Shown piece by piece: positions 1 through 8,123 of a stretch of DNA of 34,213 nucleotides. Each line of letters starts with the position of its first letter. Positions within the stretch are counted from its first letter, which is position 1. A program made the position numbers and the translations under genes. The stretch is from the NCBI GenBank assembly GCA_035498015.1, contig DATKAO010000043.1, positions 1 through 34,213 on the forward strand, read 5' to 3'. This DNA comes from Myxococcota bacterium (GTDB lineage Bacteria; Myxococcota_A; UBA9160; SZUA-336). The notes beneath the pieces were generated by a model. It was not told the origin of the DNA and searched no databases. It was given only the letters and a program-made list of their open reading frames with translations.

Positions 1-708
1 ACGCGCGGCACGTTCGACGTGACGGTCGGGCCGCTGATCGCGCTGTGGAAGGCGGCGGCCGAGGCGGGCCGGCTGCCCGGCGCGGCCGAGCTCGCGGCGG
101 CGCGCGCGCGGGTGGGCGCGGAGCGCGTGGCGGTCGATGCCGCCGCGGGCACGGTCGAGCTGCGCGCGCCGGGCGCGGCGCTCGATTTCGGCGGCATCGC
201 CAAGGGCTGGGCGCTGGACCGCGCGTGCGAGCGCCTGCGCGCGGCCGGAGTGACTCGCGCGCTGCTCACGTTCGGCGAGAGCAGCATCGCCGCGATCGGC
301 GCCGCGCCCGGCTGGGACGGCTGGGGCATCGCGCTCAGCGACGCGGGCGGCGGCTTCGCGGGCACGGTCGAGCTTCGGGACCGCTCGCTCTCCACGTCGG
401 GGAGCCTGGGCCAGTACGTCGAGATCGGCGGGCGGCGCTTCGGCCACGTGATCGACCCGCGCAGCGGCCAGCCGCTCGAGCGCGCGCGCGTGGCGATCGT
501 GCTGGCCGGCGACGGGGCGCGCGCCGAGGCGCTGTCGAAGGCGCTCTTGATCCTGGGCGAGCGCGACGGCGTGGCGCTGCTCGAGGCCGAGGGCGGGGCG
601 GAGGGGCTGTTGCTCGACGAGGACGGCACGCAGCACGCGTCCCGCGGCTGGGCCGCGGCGAGTCACTACACGCGCGACTGGCCCTCGCGCGAACCCGGAG
701 GCGAGTGA
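1..708 (+). CDS. apbE: FAD:protein FMN transferase, ApbE family (5' end missing)
   Basis: Frame 1 is open from the first base to a TGA at 706-708, giving 235 residues of the C-terminal part; the true start lies upstream of the window. Visible ApbE hallmarks are an early TFDVTVGPL segment with a following LW, the DFGGIAKGWALDRA box (Lys-Gly plus Asp), a FGESS segment where most members have a GGD/GGN-type motif, STSG, and HVIDPRSGQPL. The family transfers FMN from FAD onto Thr residues of exported or membrane proteins such as Rnf/Nqr subunits, and needs Mg2+. No signal peptide can be judged because the N-terminus is missing. The gene converges on the GFA-like gene with one base between the stop codons. 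The family call is firm; the target protein is not visible here. Confidence 0.9.
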   Translation, partial: TRGTFDVTVGPLIALWKAAAEAGRLPGAAELAAARARVGAERVAVDAAAGTVELRAPGAALDFGGIAKGWALDRACERLRAAGVTRALLTFGESSIAAIGAAPGWDGWGIALSDAGGGFAGTVELRDRSLSTSGSLGQYVEIGGRRFGHVIDPRSGQPLERARVAIVLAGDGARAEALSKALLILGERDGVALLEAEGGAEGLLLDEDGTQHASRGWAAASHYTRDWPSREPGGE

Positions 709-709
709 C

Positions 710-1108
710 TCACTGGCGCTCGAGCCGGGGCACGCCCTCGAGCACGGCCCAGGGCACGGCCGAGCCGCACCAGATCTGGCGCTTGGGCCGGCCGAGCTCG
801 CGGCGCTGGCGCAGCGTGCCGATGCGCAGCGAGTAGCTGGGCGTGTCCTGCGGCGCGGCGGCGTAGAGCGGCGTGCCGCAGTCGGGGCAGAAGGCGTGCG
901 CGCGCTGCCGGCCGCTCTCGGCGGTCTTCAGGTAGATGCGCGGCTCCCCGTGCAGCACGAAGCTCGCGGCCGGCGCCTGCACGTTGGCCCGGAAGGCCGA
1001 GCCGGTGAGCGTCTGGCAGTCCGTGCAGTGACACACGCCGACCGCCTCGGGATCGACTTCGGCTTCGAAGCGGATGCGCCCGCAGTGACAGCCGCCGTCG
1101 ACCTTCAC
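710..1108 (-). CDS. GFA (glutathione-dependent formaldehyde-activating enzyme-like) zinc protein
   Basis: A 132-residue protein with the GFA/CENP-V fold signature: GGCHCGRIRFEAE near the N-terminus, VCHCTDCQ at about 38-45, and FCPDCGTPLY in the C-terminal half. These Cys groups (CxC, CxxC, CxxC) bind structural and catalytic zinc in the family. The family was named for a glutathione-formaldehyde adduct reaction, but most members have unknown substrates, so no reaction is assigned. The GTG start at 1108 overlaps the TGA of the upstream ferritin-like gene as GTGA, implying translational coupling. The first codon is followed immediately by the conserved GGCHCG, so a longer N-terminus is unlikely. 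The 3' end abuts the convergent apbE. Confidence 0.87.
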   Translation of the reverse strand: MKVDGGCHCGRIRFEAEVDPEAVGVCHCTDCQTLTGSAFRANVQAPAASFVLHGEPRIYLKTAESGRQRAHAFCPDCGTPLYAAAPQDTPSYSLRIGTLRQRRELGRPKRQIWCGSAVPWAVLEGVPRLERQ

Positions 1109-2199
1109 ACGCCCTCGTTCACCCAGGCGTCGAGGTCCTCCGGCAGGTCGGGGATGTCGCCGATGCGCCGCATGGCCTGCGCGCCCACGTTGGCCTGGAA
1201 CATGTCCTCGAAGTGACCCCGGATGCGCGCGCTGAACAGGCCGATCGAGTGGAGCGTCGGGATCACGAAGCCGCGGATCGGGCCCACGCGGCCGCCCGTG
1301 CGCTGCAGCTCGGCCAGCACGCGCTCGCGGTCCTTCATGATCAGCTGCAGCGCCGCCTGGACGTCGACCCCGGCCTGCTCCCACAGCTGGAACACGCTCG
1401 CGCGCACCGAGTTGGCGACGCGCGAGTCGATCAGGAGGCGCGCCGCCTCGAAGGCGAAGTCCTCGAGCTCGTGGCGCTCGCGCTCGTCGAGCGTGGGCAC
1501 CACCGCGGCGAGATACTTCACGCCGTAGCCGGTGTGGCGCGCCTCGTCGCGAGACACGTAGGTGAGGAGCTGCTTCAGGAGCGGCTCGCGGGTCTGGTTG
1601 CGCATGTCGCGGAACGAGTACAGGGCGATGCCCTCGGCCACGACCTGCATGCCGACCGCCTTCTTCTTCCAGTCCTCCGCCCCCAGGATGTTGTCGAGCA
1701 GCATCTTCAAGGCGGGCGGGATCGGATAGACCTCGTCGAGCTTCTGGATGTAGGCCGCGAACACCTCGACGTGGCGCGCCTCGTCCAGCGTCTGCGTGGC
1801 GGCGTAGAACTTGCCGTCCATGTGCGGCACGGCGTTCACGAGCTGACCGGCGACCATCATCGCCCCCTGCTCGCCGTGCAGGAAGTTCGAGAGCATGAAG
1901 GCCGCGCTGCGGCGAGACACCTCCCAGCGCAGGTCGGGATCGAGTGACTCCCAGAAGGCGGTCTGCTGGATCGGCACGCCCGCCAGCGAGAACGTGCGCG
2001 AGAACGCGTCGTGGTCGATCTCCTGCTGCCAGTCCAGGTCGCGCAGGGCGATCCACTGCCGCTCGAGCGCGTTGGCGTACAGCGCGCGCAGCTGGTCGAT
2101 CTCGGGCTCGTAGTTCCAGTTGTAGACCGCTTCGAGCGAGGTCTTCGCGGCTACGGTCGTCCGGGGATGGGTGGCGGGCAGCTCGGGTGTGGTCGCCAT
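1105..2199 (-). CDS. Ferritin-like diiron protein (R2/AurF-like), substrate unknown
   Basis: A 364-residue, soluble, helix-rich protein. It shows the six-ligand diiron pattern E ... ExxH ... E ... ExxH: HGEQG, then LDEARHVEVF, then VAEGIALYSF, then RDEARHTGYG. This is the layout of R2-type ribonucleotide reductase relatives, AurF-type N-oxygenases and other carboxylate-bridged diiron oxidases. The protein is too short and too different for a class I NrdB assignment. The ATG at 2199 is preferred over an in-frame GTG at 2208, because a -10-like TAGAGT ends 7 nt before the ATG, suggesting a leaderless transcript. A hairpin separates it from the sigma-factor operon upstream, and its stop overlaps the GFA gene, so these two form one unit. 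The diiron assignment is strong; the reaction is unknown. Confidence 0.75.
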   Translation of the reverse strand: MATTPELPATHPRTTVAAKTSLEAVYNWNYEPEIDQLRALYANALERQWIALRDLDWQQEIDHDAFSRTFSLAGVPIQQTAFWESLDPDLRWEVSRRSAAFMLSNFLHGEQGAMMVAGQLVNAVPHMDGKFYAATQTLDEARHVEVFAAYIQKLDEVYPIPPALKMLLDNILGAEDWKKKAVGMQVVAEGIALYSFRDMRNQTREPLLKQLLTYVSRDEARHTGYGVKYLAAVVPTLDERERHELEDFAFEAARLLIDSRVANSVRASVFQLWEQAGVDVQAALQLIMKDRERVLAELQRTGGRVGPIRGFVIPTLHSIGLFSARIRGHFEDMFQANVGAQAMRRIGDIPDLPEDLDAWVNEGV

Positions 2200-2206
2200 G
2201 GCAACC

Positions 2207-2212
2207 ACTCTA
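2207..2212 (-). promoter_or_regulatory. -10-like element of the ferritin-like gene
   Basis: On the minus strand TAGAGT is followed by 7 nt and then the ATG at 2199. This is the spacing expected for transcription starting at or within a base or two of the start codon. I see no convincing -35 hexamer. The call rests on spacing and on similar arrangements at other unit-first genes in this window. Confidence 0.35.
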
Positions 2213-2226
2213 CCGCGCGCCGGTCC

Positions 2227-2253
2227 GCCGTCGCCAGCGCAGTGGGCGACGGC
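2227..2253 (-). terminator. Hairpin after the sigma/anti-sigma operon
   Basis: A perfect 9-bp inverted repeat, GCCGTCGCC (2227-2235) and GGCGACGGC (2245-2253), with a 9-nt loop. It lies 13 bp past the stop of the exported protein at 2266 and before the promoter of the next minus-strand gene. The stem is stable but no U-tract follows, so it could be a rho-independent-like terminator, an RNA-stabilising hairpin or an operator. Confidence 0.5.
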
Positions 2254-2265
2254 CTGGGAAGCTCA

Positions 2266-2868
2266 CTAAGGCGTCGTGGTCCGGTCGGAGGCGCGCTTCA
2301 CGTCGGGCGCCGTCGGGCGGCTCGCGGTGCGCGTGTCGGGCGAGGACACGTAGGGCGTGAACTCGGGCACGAGCTTGAACACGAGTGTGTCGTTGCCCAT
2401 GCGCACGCCGCCCACGTAGAAGGCGCGGCTGTTGGCGAGCCGCATGCTGGTGTTCACCACGTCGGGCATCTCGAGCTGCAGGTGCAGCTGGCCGCCGTGC
2501 ACGGCGACCGGCACGAGCCTCACCTCGCTGCCGGTCGGCAGCTTCACGCGCGCCTCCTCGCCCAGGAGCACGGCCACGGTGCGGTCGTCGACCATCGAGA
2601 TCGAGTGGTACTTCTTCGGGACGTGCTCGTAGATGTCCTTGGCCAGCGGGTCGATCGGGCCCTCGGCCTCGCTGGCGCGCGCGATCGAGATGCGGATCTG
2701 GATCGGCGGGAGCGCGCGCACGGGCGCTGGCGCGCTCGGAGCGACCAGCGCCGTCGAGCTCGAAGAGTCCGCCGCGGACTCACTCTGGGCGCGCGCCGTC
2801 GAGCCGCCGAACAGCGCCAGGGCCGCTGCCACGGAGAGCGCCGCCGAGCTCGCGCGCGGTAGACCCAT
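2266..2868 (-). CDS. Exported protein of unknown function, third gene of a sigma/anti-sigma operon
   Basis: A 200-residue protein with a clear Sec signal peptide: MGLPRASS, a hydrophobic Ala/Leu core, and an ARA cleavage motif before QSES. After a Ser/Ala/Pro-rich linker, the mature part is a single compact domain rich in beta-prone segments (for example TVAVLLGEEARVKLPTG, QLHLQLEMPD, DTLVFKLVPEF), followed by a Thr/Arg-rich tail. I recognise no family. The ATG at 2868 shares its first base with the TGA of the anti-sigma gene (TGATG), so translation is probably coupled. A third gene in an ECF sigma/anti-sigma operon is often an envelope sensor or effector of the same stress circuit; that is inference from position only. 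Confidence 0.7.
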   Translation of the reverse strand: MGLPRASSAALSVAAALALFGGSTARAQSESAADSSSSTALVAPSAPAPVRALPPIQIRISIARASEAEGPIDPLAKDIYEHVPKKYHSISMVDDRTVAVLLGEEARVKLPTGSEVRLVPVAVHGGQLHLQLEMPDVVNTSMRLANSRAFYVGGVRMGNDTLVFKLVPEFTPYVSSPDTRTASRPTAPDVKRASDRTTTP

Positions 2869-3530
2869 CAGCCCCGGCCACCCGCGCCCGGGCGGAACGA
2901 GAGGTCGCCCTGGTCGACGATCCACAGGGTCACCGAGCCGTCCCTGCCGCGGAACAGCACGGCCGGGCGGGGACCCGGGGAGACGTCGTAGACGGCGCCC
3001 GAGCCGTTCTCGCCGAAGTCGGTGGGCATGGTGCCGAACGGGCCGATGGCCAGGTCGTTGGGCAGGCTGTGGTGCGCCGTGGCCCTGCGCTCGGCGATCG
3101 GGCGGAGCGCGCGGCCGGCGACGTTGCCTTCCAGCAGCCCGCGGCCGACGTCGATGCGCGGCATGATGGCGAGCGCCAGCACGAACGCCAGGCCCGCCGC
3201 GGTGGCCAGCGCGGGCGACGGGCGCAGCGAGGCACTGAGTCGCGCGAGCACGGTCTCGAGCGTGCGCTGCCAGGCCGGCTGAGCGCGGCGCTCGCGGTCG
3301 ATCTCGGCCAGCGCCGGGCGGATCACCGCGAGCAGATACTCCGGTGCGGGAGCTGCCGGGCCCTCGGTCCAGGCCTCGCGCACCGCGCGGCCCAGCGCCC
3401 GGGAGCGGGTCACTTGCCGGGCCAGCTTCTCGTCGAGCTGGAGCTCGCGCTCGAGCTGGTCGCGCTTCGCGCCGCGCAGCACACCGTCGACGTAGGCACT
3501 CACTCGCTTGTCCAGGTCATCGTGCTTCAA
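2868..3530 (-). CDS. Anti-sigma factor, single-pass membrane protein without zinc motif
   Basis: A 220-residue protein. The N-terminal 50 residues match the anti-sigma pattern seen in RseA-type proteins: DDLDKRVSAYVDGVL followed by a charged helix (RDQLERELQLDEKLARQV). There is no HxxxCxxC zinc motif and no Cys in this domain. A membrane segment (ATAAGLAFVLALAIM) lies near residues 110-125, placing the C-terminal half, with its VTLWIVD segment, in the periplasm. The start is taken as TTG at 3530, overlapping the sigma-factor stop as TTGA; no ATG or GTG fits better in frame. Expected role: it holds the adjacent ECF sigma factor inactive at the membrane until an envelope signal triggers release or proteolysis. 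Pairing is inferred from adjacency and coupling. Confidence 0.78.
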   Translation of the reverse strand: MKHDDLDKRVSAYVDGVLRGAKRDQLERELQLDEKLARQVTRSRALGRAVREAWTEGPAAPAPEYLLAVIRPALAEIDRERRAQPAWQRTLETVLARLSASLRPSPALATAAGLAFVLALAIMPRIDVGRGLLEGNVAGRALRPIAERRATAHHSLPNDLAIGPFGTMPTDFGENGSGAVYDVSPGPRPAVLFRGRDGSVTLWIVDQGDLSFRPGAGGRG

Positions 3531-4201
3531 ACCACGTCCTCGGGCTCCACTCCTCGCGCGACGAGGAAAGCCATCATCTTCTTGCGTGCGTAGTGTAACC
3601 GGCTCATGACTGTTCCCTTGGAGATCTGCATGGTCTCGGCGATCTCCTCGTAGGAGAGACCGTCGACCTCGCGCAGCAACAGGACCTCGCGCTGGCCGTC
3701 GGGCAGATGCTGGATGCCCTCGGCCACCACCTCGCGCACCTCGAGCCGGCGCGACGCCGTCTCGGGGCTGGTCGGCTCCATCATCACGGCGCGCGGGTCG
3801 ATCTCCTGCGCGATCGCGTCGTCCCACTCGACCGCCGGCGCGCGCTTGCCGCGGCGGCGCCGGTCGAGCGCCAGGTTGACCGTGATCCGGTAGAGCCAGG
3901 TGTAGAACGACGAGCGCTCCTCGAAGCGGGGCAGCGCCCGGTAGGCCTTGATCAGAGCCTCCTGGAGGACCTCCTCGGCGGCCTGCTGGTCCCTGACCAC
4001 ACGGAAAGCTGCGCGGTAGGCGCGCTCGGAGTACCGGCGGACCAGGATCTCGAAAGCCAGGTGATCGTTGGCCTGCGCGTCGCGGATCAGCTCCGCATCC
4101 GTCCGCGTGGCCTCCGGGCCGGTCCTAGCCAAGCCCGGCAAGCGCCCAAACGTGACCGCTGCGTCCAAGCGTGGCTCGTCCTTTCGCTCCGGGTTGCTCA
4201 C
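3527..4201 (-). CDS. ECF RNA polymerase sigma factor (RpoE-like)
   Basis: A 224-residue sigma-70 family protein of group 4. Region 2 spans about 35-105 (AFEILVRRYSERAYRAAFR, then QQAAEEVLQEALIKAYRALPRF and FYTWLYRITVNLALDRRRR). An acidic linker with EIDPRAVMMEP follows. Region 4 spans about 160-212 (LPDGQREVLLLREVDGLSYEEIAETM and KGTVMSRLHYARKKM). The N-terminal extension of about 30 residues is unusual but plausible with the GTG start at 4201. The gene is followed by its likely anti-sigma factor with a 4-bp overlap. It lies 61 bp after polA on the same strand, so it may be read from polA or from its own promoter. No RpoE-type autoregulatory promoter was recognisable in the gap. Confidence 0.93.
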   Translation of the reverse strand: MSNPERKDEPRLDAAVTFGRLPGLARTGPEATRTDAELIRDAQANDHLAFEILVRRYSERAYRAAFRVVRDQQAAEEVLQEALIKAYRALPRFEERSSFYTWLYRITVNLALDRRRRGKRAPAVEWDDAIAQEIDPRAVMMEPTSPETASRRLEVREVVAEGIQHLPDGQREVLLLREVDGLSYEEIAETMQISKGTVMSRLHYARKKMMAFLVARGVEPEDVV

Positions 4202-4223
4202 GGCATTCGACCATCGCGCGGGC

Positions 4224-4237
4224 GGCCAAATTCGGCC
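4224..4237. promoter_or_regulatory. Near-palindrome between polA and the sigma-factor gene
   Basis: GGCCAAATTCGGCC is a 14-bp sequence symmetric except for one base pair. It is AT-rich in the middle, in an otherwise GC-rich 61-bp gap, about 23 bp before the sigma-factor start. It could be an operator or chance; no second copy was noticed. Confidence 0.25.
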
Positions 4238-4262
4238 AGTCCCACGGTTTCGCGCAGTTTTT

Positions 4263-6926
4263 TCAATGCGCAGCGAGCCAGTTGGACCCGCTGCCGGCGT
4301 GGACCACCAGGGGCACCGACAGTTGCACGGCGTTCTGCATCCGCTCGAGCACGCAGTCGCGGAGGGCTTCGAGATCGGCCGGCGCCACCTCGAAGACCAG
4401 CTCGTCGTGCACCTGCAGGATCATGCGGGCGCTCGGCGCCACGCCGCCCGCCAGGTCGCGATCGAGCTGGATCATCGCCCGTTTGATCACGTCCGCCGCC
4501 GTCCCCTGGATAACCGAGTTCACGGCCATGCGTTCCGCCGCCTGCTTCATGACCCGATTCGGCGAGCGCAGGTCCGGGAGATACCGGCGGCGGCCGTACA
4601 TGGTGCGGGCGTAGCCGGTCTCTCGGGCGCTCTGGATCGCCTCGCGGATGAACGCGCGCACCCCGGGATAGCGCTCGAAATAGGCGTCGATCTGCGCCCG
4701 CGCGTCGGCCTGCGCGATGCCCAGGGTGCGGGCCAGGCCGAAGCCCGACTGCCCGTAGATGATGCCGAAGTTGATCGCCTTGGTGCGCGCGCGCTGCTCG
4801 GGAGTCACCGCGTCCTCCGGTACGCCGAACACGCGCGAGGCGGTGCGCACGTGGATGTCGGCGCCCTCCTGGAACGCCTTCACCAGCTCGGGGTCACGCG
4901 AGAGCTCGGCGAGGATGCGCAGCTCGATCTGGCTGTAGTCGGCGGAGAGCAGCACGCGGCCCTCGGCCGGCACGAACGCGGCGCGGATCTCCTGACCCAG
5001 CGGCGTGCGGATGGGGATGTTCTGCAGGTTGGGGTTCGACGACGAGAGCCGGCCGGTCGCGGCCACGGTCTGGTCGAAGCTGCAGTGGATGCGGCCCGTG
5101 GCGGGATTCACGAAGGTGGGCAGCGCGTCGACGTAGGTGCTCTTCAGCTTGGTGAGCTGCCGGTGCGCGAGTATCTCGCGCGGCAGCTCGTGCTCGATCG
5201 CGAGCTCCTCGAGCACCGACTCGTCGGTCGAGAAGCCGGTCTTGGTCTTCTTGGTCGGGGGCAGCGCGAGCTTCTCGAACAGGATCTGCTGCAGCTGCTT
5301 GGGCGAGCCGATGTTGAACTCCTGGCCCGCGAGCTGGTAGATGCGGCGCGTGGCGGCGTCGAGCTCCTGCTCGAGTCTCTTGCCCAGGGCCGCGAGCTTG
5401 GCCTCGTCGATGCGCACGCCCGCGAGCTCCATGCGCGCGAGCACGCCCACCAGCGGCACCTCGAGCTCGCGGTAGAGCTCGAGCTGGCCGGTGCGCTCGA
5501 GCGCGGCCTCGAGCGCCGGCTGGAGCGCGTGCTCGAGCGCGGCCAGCCCGCCGTAGTGCTCGGCGAGCTCGGCGACCTGCACGGCGTCGAGCGCGCGGCG
5601 CTTGGCGCCTTTGCCGAAGCGCTCCTCGTGCGCGGGGAAGGCGCGCGCGAGGTGCGTGCGCGCCAGCGCCTCGGGCCGGTCGATCTGACCCGCCGGGTCG
5701 ACCACGTACGCGGCCACGGCGTTGTCGCGCAGCTCGCCGCGCAGCGTGATTCCCCGGCGCGCGAGCGCGATGTACGCCGCCTTCAAGTCACTGCCGACCC
5801 ACACCCGGCCGGGTGACTCGAACAGCGTGCGCAACGCCTCGAGCGGTGAGTCGCCGCCCGGGCCGAGCGGCACCAGCGCCGCCTGCGTGGGCGACGCGGC
5901 CAGCGCCAGCGCGACCAGCTCGCCGGTCATGGGCAGCGCCGGCTCGAGCACCGGCTCGAGCGCCGTCGTGTCCGCCGGCCCGAGCCGCTCGGCGAGCTTC
6001 TCGACCTCGGCCGGTGCGCGCGCGACCGACAGTGCCACCTCGACGGCCACCGCCACGGGCGGCGGCGCCGCGGTCTCGCCCAGCTGCTCCAGGAGCCGCC
6101 GCAGCTCGAGCTCGCGGAACAGCTCGCTGAGCTTCGCCACGTCGGGCGCGCGCAGCGCGAAGGCCTCGCGGTCGAACGGGATCGGCAGGTCCTGGCGCAG
6201 GCGCGACAGCTCGCGCGACAGCCGCGCGGCGTCGGCGCCGGCGCGCAGCGCCTCGCGCGGGCGCTTGCCCGCGATCGAGTCGACGGCCTCGAGCATGCGG
6301 TCGAGTGACCCGTAACTCTTGAGCAGCTCGGCGGCGCCCTTTTCGCCGATGCCCTTCACGCCCGGAATGTTGTCCGACGAGTCACCCACCAGCGCGCGCA
6401 GGTCGAGCATCTGCGAGGGAGTCACTCCGAAGCGCGCCTCGACCTCCGCGGGGCCCAGGCGCCGGTCGCGCATGGTGTCGAGCACGGTGACCGTGGGAGA
6501 CACGAGCTGCAGCAGGTCCTTGTCGGTCGAGACGATCTCGACCTCGAAGCCCGCCTGCTGCGCGGCGTGCGTGAGCGTCGCGATCACGTCGTCGGCCTCC
6601 TCGCCGGGAAACTCGACGGTCGCGAGGTTGTAGGCGTCGACGATCTTGCGGATCCAGGGGATCTGCGCGCGCAGGTCGTCGGCCATCGCGTCGCGCGTGG
6701 CCTTGTACTCGGCGTACAGCTCCTTGCGCCGGCTCTGGCGCGCGGGCGCGTCCCAGACCACCACGGCCAGGTCCGGCGCGCTCTCGCGCAGGAGCTTCTG
6801 CAGCATGGTCGTGAAGCCGAGCGTGGCGTGCGTGGGAACGCCGGCGCTGTTCGCGAGCGCCGGCAGCGCGAAGAACGCGCGGTAGATGCTGTTGCTCGCG
6901 TCGACGAGGAGCAGCTTCGGCGCCAT
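4263..6926 (-). CDS. polA: DNA polymerase I, proofreading site degenerate
   Basis: An 887-residue full-length Pol I for Okazaki-fragment processing and repair. The 5'-3' exonuclease domain (about 1-290) is intact: LLLVDASNSIYRAFFALP, EADDVIATL, STDKDLLQLV, GDSSDNIPGVKGIGEK. The polymerase domain (about 490-887) has motif A DYSQIELRILAELSRD, motif B RARTKAINFGIIYG and motif C VHDELVFEV. The middle 3'-5' exonuclease domain keeps its length but has lost the catalytic acids. ExoI reads ALEPVLEP where E. coli has AFDTETDS; ExoII reads GSDLKAAY where NLKYD is expected; ExoIII reads HYGGLAALE with no Asp. As in Taq polymerase, it should lack proofreading. It begins 9 bp after the UDP-glucose pyrophosphorylase stop, where TATAGT includes that stop codon. 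Confidence 0.98.
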   Translation of the reverse strand: MAPKLLLVDASNSIYRAFFALPALANSAGVPTHATLGFTTMLQKLLRESAPDLAVVVWDAPARQSRRKELYAEYKATRDAMADDLRAQIPWIRKIVDAYNLATVEFPGEEADDVIATLTHAAQQAGFEVEIVSTDKDLLQLVSPTVTVLDTMRDRRLGPAEVEARFGVTPSQMLDLRALVGDSSDNIPGVKGIGEKGAAELLKSYGSLDRMLEAVDSIAGKRPREALRAGADAARLSRELSRLRQDLPIPFDREAFALRAPDVAKLSELFRELELRRLLEQLGETAAPPPVAVAVEVALSVARAPAEVEKLAERLGPADTTALEPVLEPALPMTGELVALALAASPTQAALVPLGPGGDSPLEALRTLFESPGRVWVGSDLKAAYIALARRGITLRGELRDNAVAAYVVDPAGQIDRPEALARTHLARAFPAHEERFGKGAKRRALDAVQVAELAEHYGGLAALEHALQPALEAALERTGQLELYRELEVPLVGVLARMELAGVRIDEAKLAALGKRLEQELDAATRRIYQLAGQEFNIGSPKQLQQILFEKLALPPTKKTKTGFSTDESVLEELAIEHELPREILAHRQLTKLKSTYVDALPTFVNPATGRIHCSFDQTVAATGRLSSSNPNLQNIPIRTPLGQEIRAAFVPAEGRVLLSADYSQIELRILAELSRDPELVKAFQEGADIHVRTASRVFGVPEDAVTPEQRARTKAINFGIIYGQSGFGLARTLGIAQADARAQIDAYFERYPGVRAFIREAIQSARETGYARTMYGRRRYLPDLRSPNRVMKQAAERMAVNSVIQGTAADVIKRAMIQLDRDLAGGVAPSARMILQVHDELVFEVAPADLEALRDCVLERMQNAVQLSVPLVVHAGSGSNWLAAH

Positions 6927-6935
6927 CGCAGCCGA

Positions 6936-8063
6936 CTATAGCCCGGAGAAGCGGCGCACGAGCGCGCGATCGGAGCGCAGTCGCTCGAGGTCCTCACGCG
7001 TCTTGATCGGGAAGAAACGGCCCTGCGGGCCGCCGCGCGGGGTGGCCACGCAGGTCGCCTCGACGAAGCGCGAGAGCTCGTTCACCAGCCGCTCCATCTG
7101 CACCACGGCGCGGCCGTCGACGTTCTTCTCGACGTAGTACCAGGTGAGTGGGTGACCCGTTTCGAGCAGGCTGCGCGAGAGCGTGAAGGTGTTGGTGGCG
7201 AGGAACGGCAGCCGCGCGGCGTCGAAGCCGTGCGGGAAGCGGAAGCCTTCGAGCAGCTCGATCCGGCCGTCGACCCACATGGGCGCGCCGCCCACGTCGC
7301 CCGGCTCGGTGGCGGCGACCTCGGCGGTGAGCGCCCGGCCGCGCGCCAGGTGCAGCCCGATGACCAGCGGGTCGAGCTCGGCGCCCAGGTTGTCGATGTT
7401 CGAGAGCAGCACCGTGTCGACGCCGCGCTCCGCGAGCCGCGCCGCGAGGCCAGAGCGCACGAGTGACCCGGGGAAGTCGCCGTGGCCGGGCGCGTACAGC
7501 GACACGCGCCCCTCGGCGTCGAGCAGCGGCTCGCCCTGCGGAGTGAGTCGCAGCGAGACACCTTGCAGGAACACCTCGACCTCGCGCGCCAGCCCGCGCT
7601 GCGCCAGGAACTCGAGCGAGCGCGCGTGCGTCGCGAAGCTGTTCATGATCAGGAACGGGATCGGCCCCAGCCGGCGCGCTTGCGCGAGCTTGATCTCGAG
7701 GAACGTGCGCCCGCCCACGGCCTCGACGATGCCCTTCACGTCGCCGCCGAAGCGCGTCGCCATGCCGCCGTTGAGCACGGCCACGGCCACGCGGCCGCGC
7801 GCGATCGCATCGCGGCCCAGCGCCTCGAGCTCCGCGCGCTCCTTCGCCGAGAGCTCGGCCAGCGCCTCGACCTGCCCGGGCTGCGCGGGCTCGATCGGGC
7901 CGGCCAGGCGGTTCGAGGCCTTCGAGAGCCGGCCGGTCGCGATCTCGCGCGCGTGCGCCTCGATGCGCGCCCGGTCGAGCTCGAGCGCCGGGTGGTCCGC
8001 CACGCCCGCCTGCGCGAGCTGCTCCTCGACGTCGCTCTCGATCGCCTTCCAGTCGAACGACAT
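6936..8063 (-). CDS. UTP--glucose-1-phosphate uridylyltransferase, eukaryote-type UDPGP family
   Basis: A 375-residue nucleotidyltransferase that makes UDP-glucose (or a related UDP-sugar) from UTP and a sugar-1-phosphate. It belongs to the UDPGP family typical of eukaryotic UGPases rather than the bacterial GalU family. The nucleotide-binding loop is AVLNGGMATRFGG at about 100-112, followed by KGIVEAVGG. Other family landmarks are FLIMNSFATH, YAPGHGDFPGSL, SNIDNLGAELDP, LATNTFTLSRSLLE and YYVEKNVDGRAVVQMERL. Length is shorter than eukaryotic UGPase (about 470-510) but usual for bacterial members. The product feeds glycans or LPS sugars. It is divergent from the small membrane protein at 8124 and lies directly upstream of polA. 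The exact sugar specificity is not readable here. Confidence 0.88.
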   Translation of the reverse strand: MSFDWKAIESDVEEQLAQAGVADHPALELDRARIEAHAREIATGRLSKASNRLAGPIEPAQPGQVEALAELSAKERAELEALGRDAIARGRVAVAVLNGGMATRFGGDVKGIVEAVGGRTFLEIKLAQARRLGPIPFLIMNSFATHARSLEFLAQRGLAREVEVFLQGVSLRLTPQGEPLLDAEGRVSLYAPGHGDFPGSLVRSGLAARLAERGVDTVLLSNIDNLGAELDPLVIGLHLARGRALTAEVAATEPGDVGGAPMWVDGRIELLEGFRFPHGFDAARLPFLATNTFTLSRSLLETGHPLTWYYVEKNVDGRAVVQMERLVNELSRFVEATCVATPRGGPQGRFFPIKTREDLERLRSDRALVRRFSGL

Positions 8064-8123
8064 GGCCGCGCCGGAATCTCGCCGTCCTTGCGCGCCGCGA
8101 CAACCCCGCCAACCTTGTTCGCC

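Noticed and set aside
1109..2056. An upstream extension of the GFA gene into a longer minus-strand frame
   Set aside because: The extension is a shadow of the ferritin-like gene; the family fold begins right after the GTG at 1108.
4068..5816. A long open frame antisense to polA, 582 codons
   Set aside because: It mirrors the strong codon periodicity of polA, has a His/Arg/Ala-rich composition with no domain, and such mirror frames occur opposite nearly every gene at this GC content.
6931..6945. TATAGT before polA as its promoter
   Set aside because: It contains the TAG stop of the upstream gene, has no -35 at the right distance, and the gap of 9 bp favours co-transcription.
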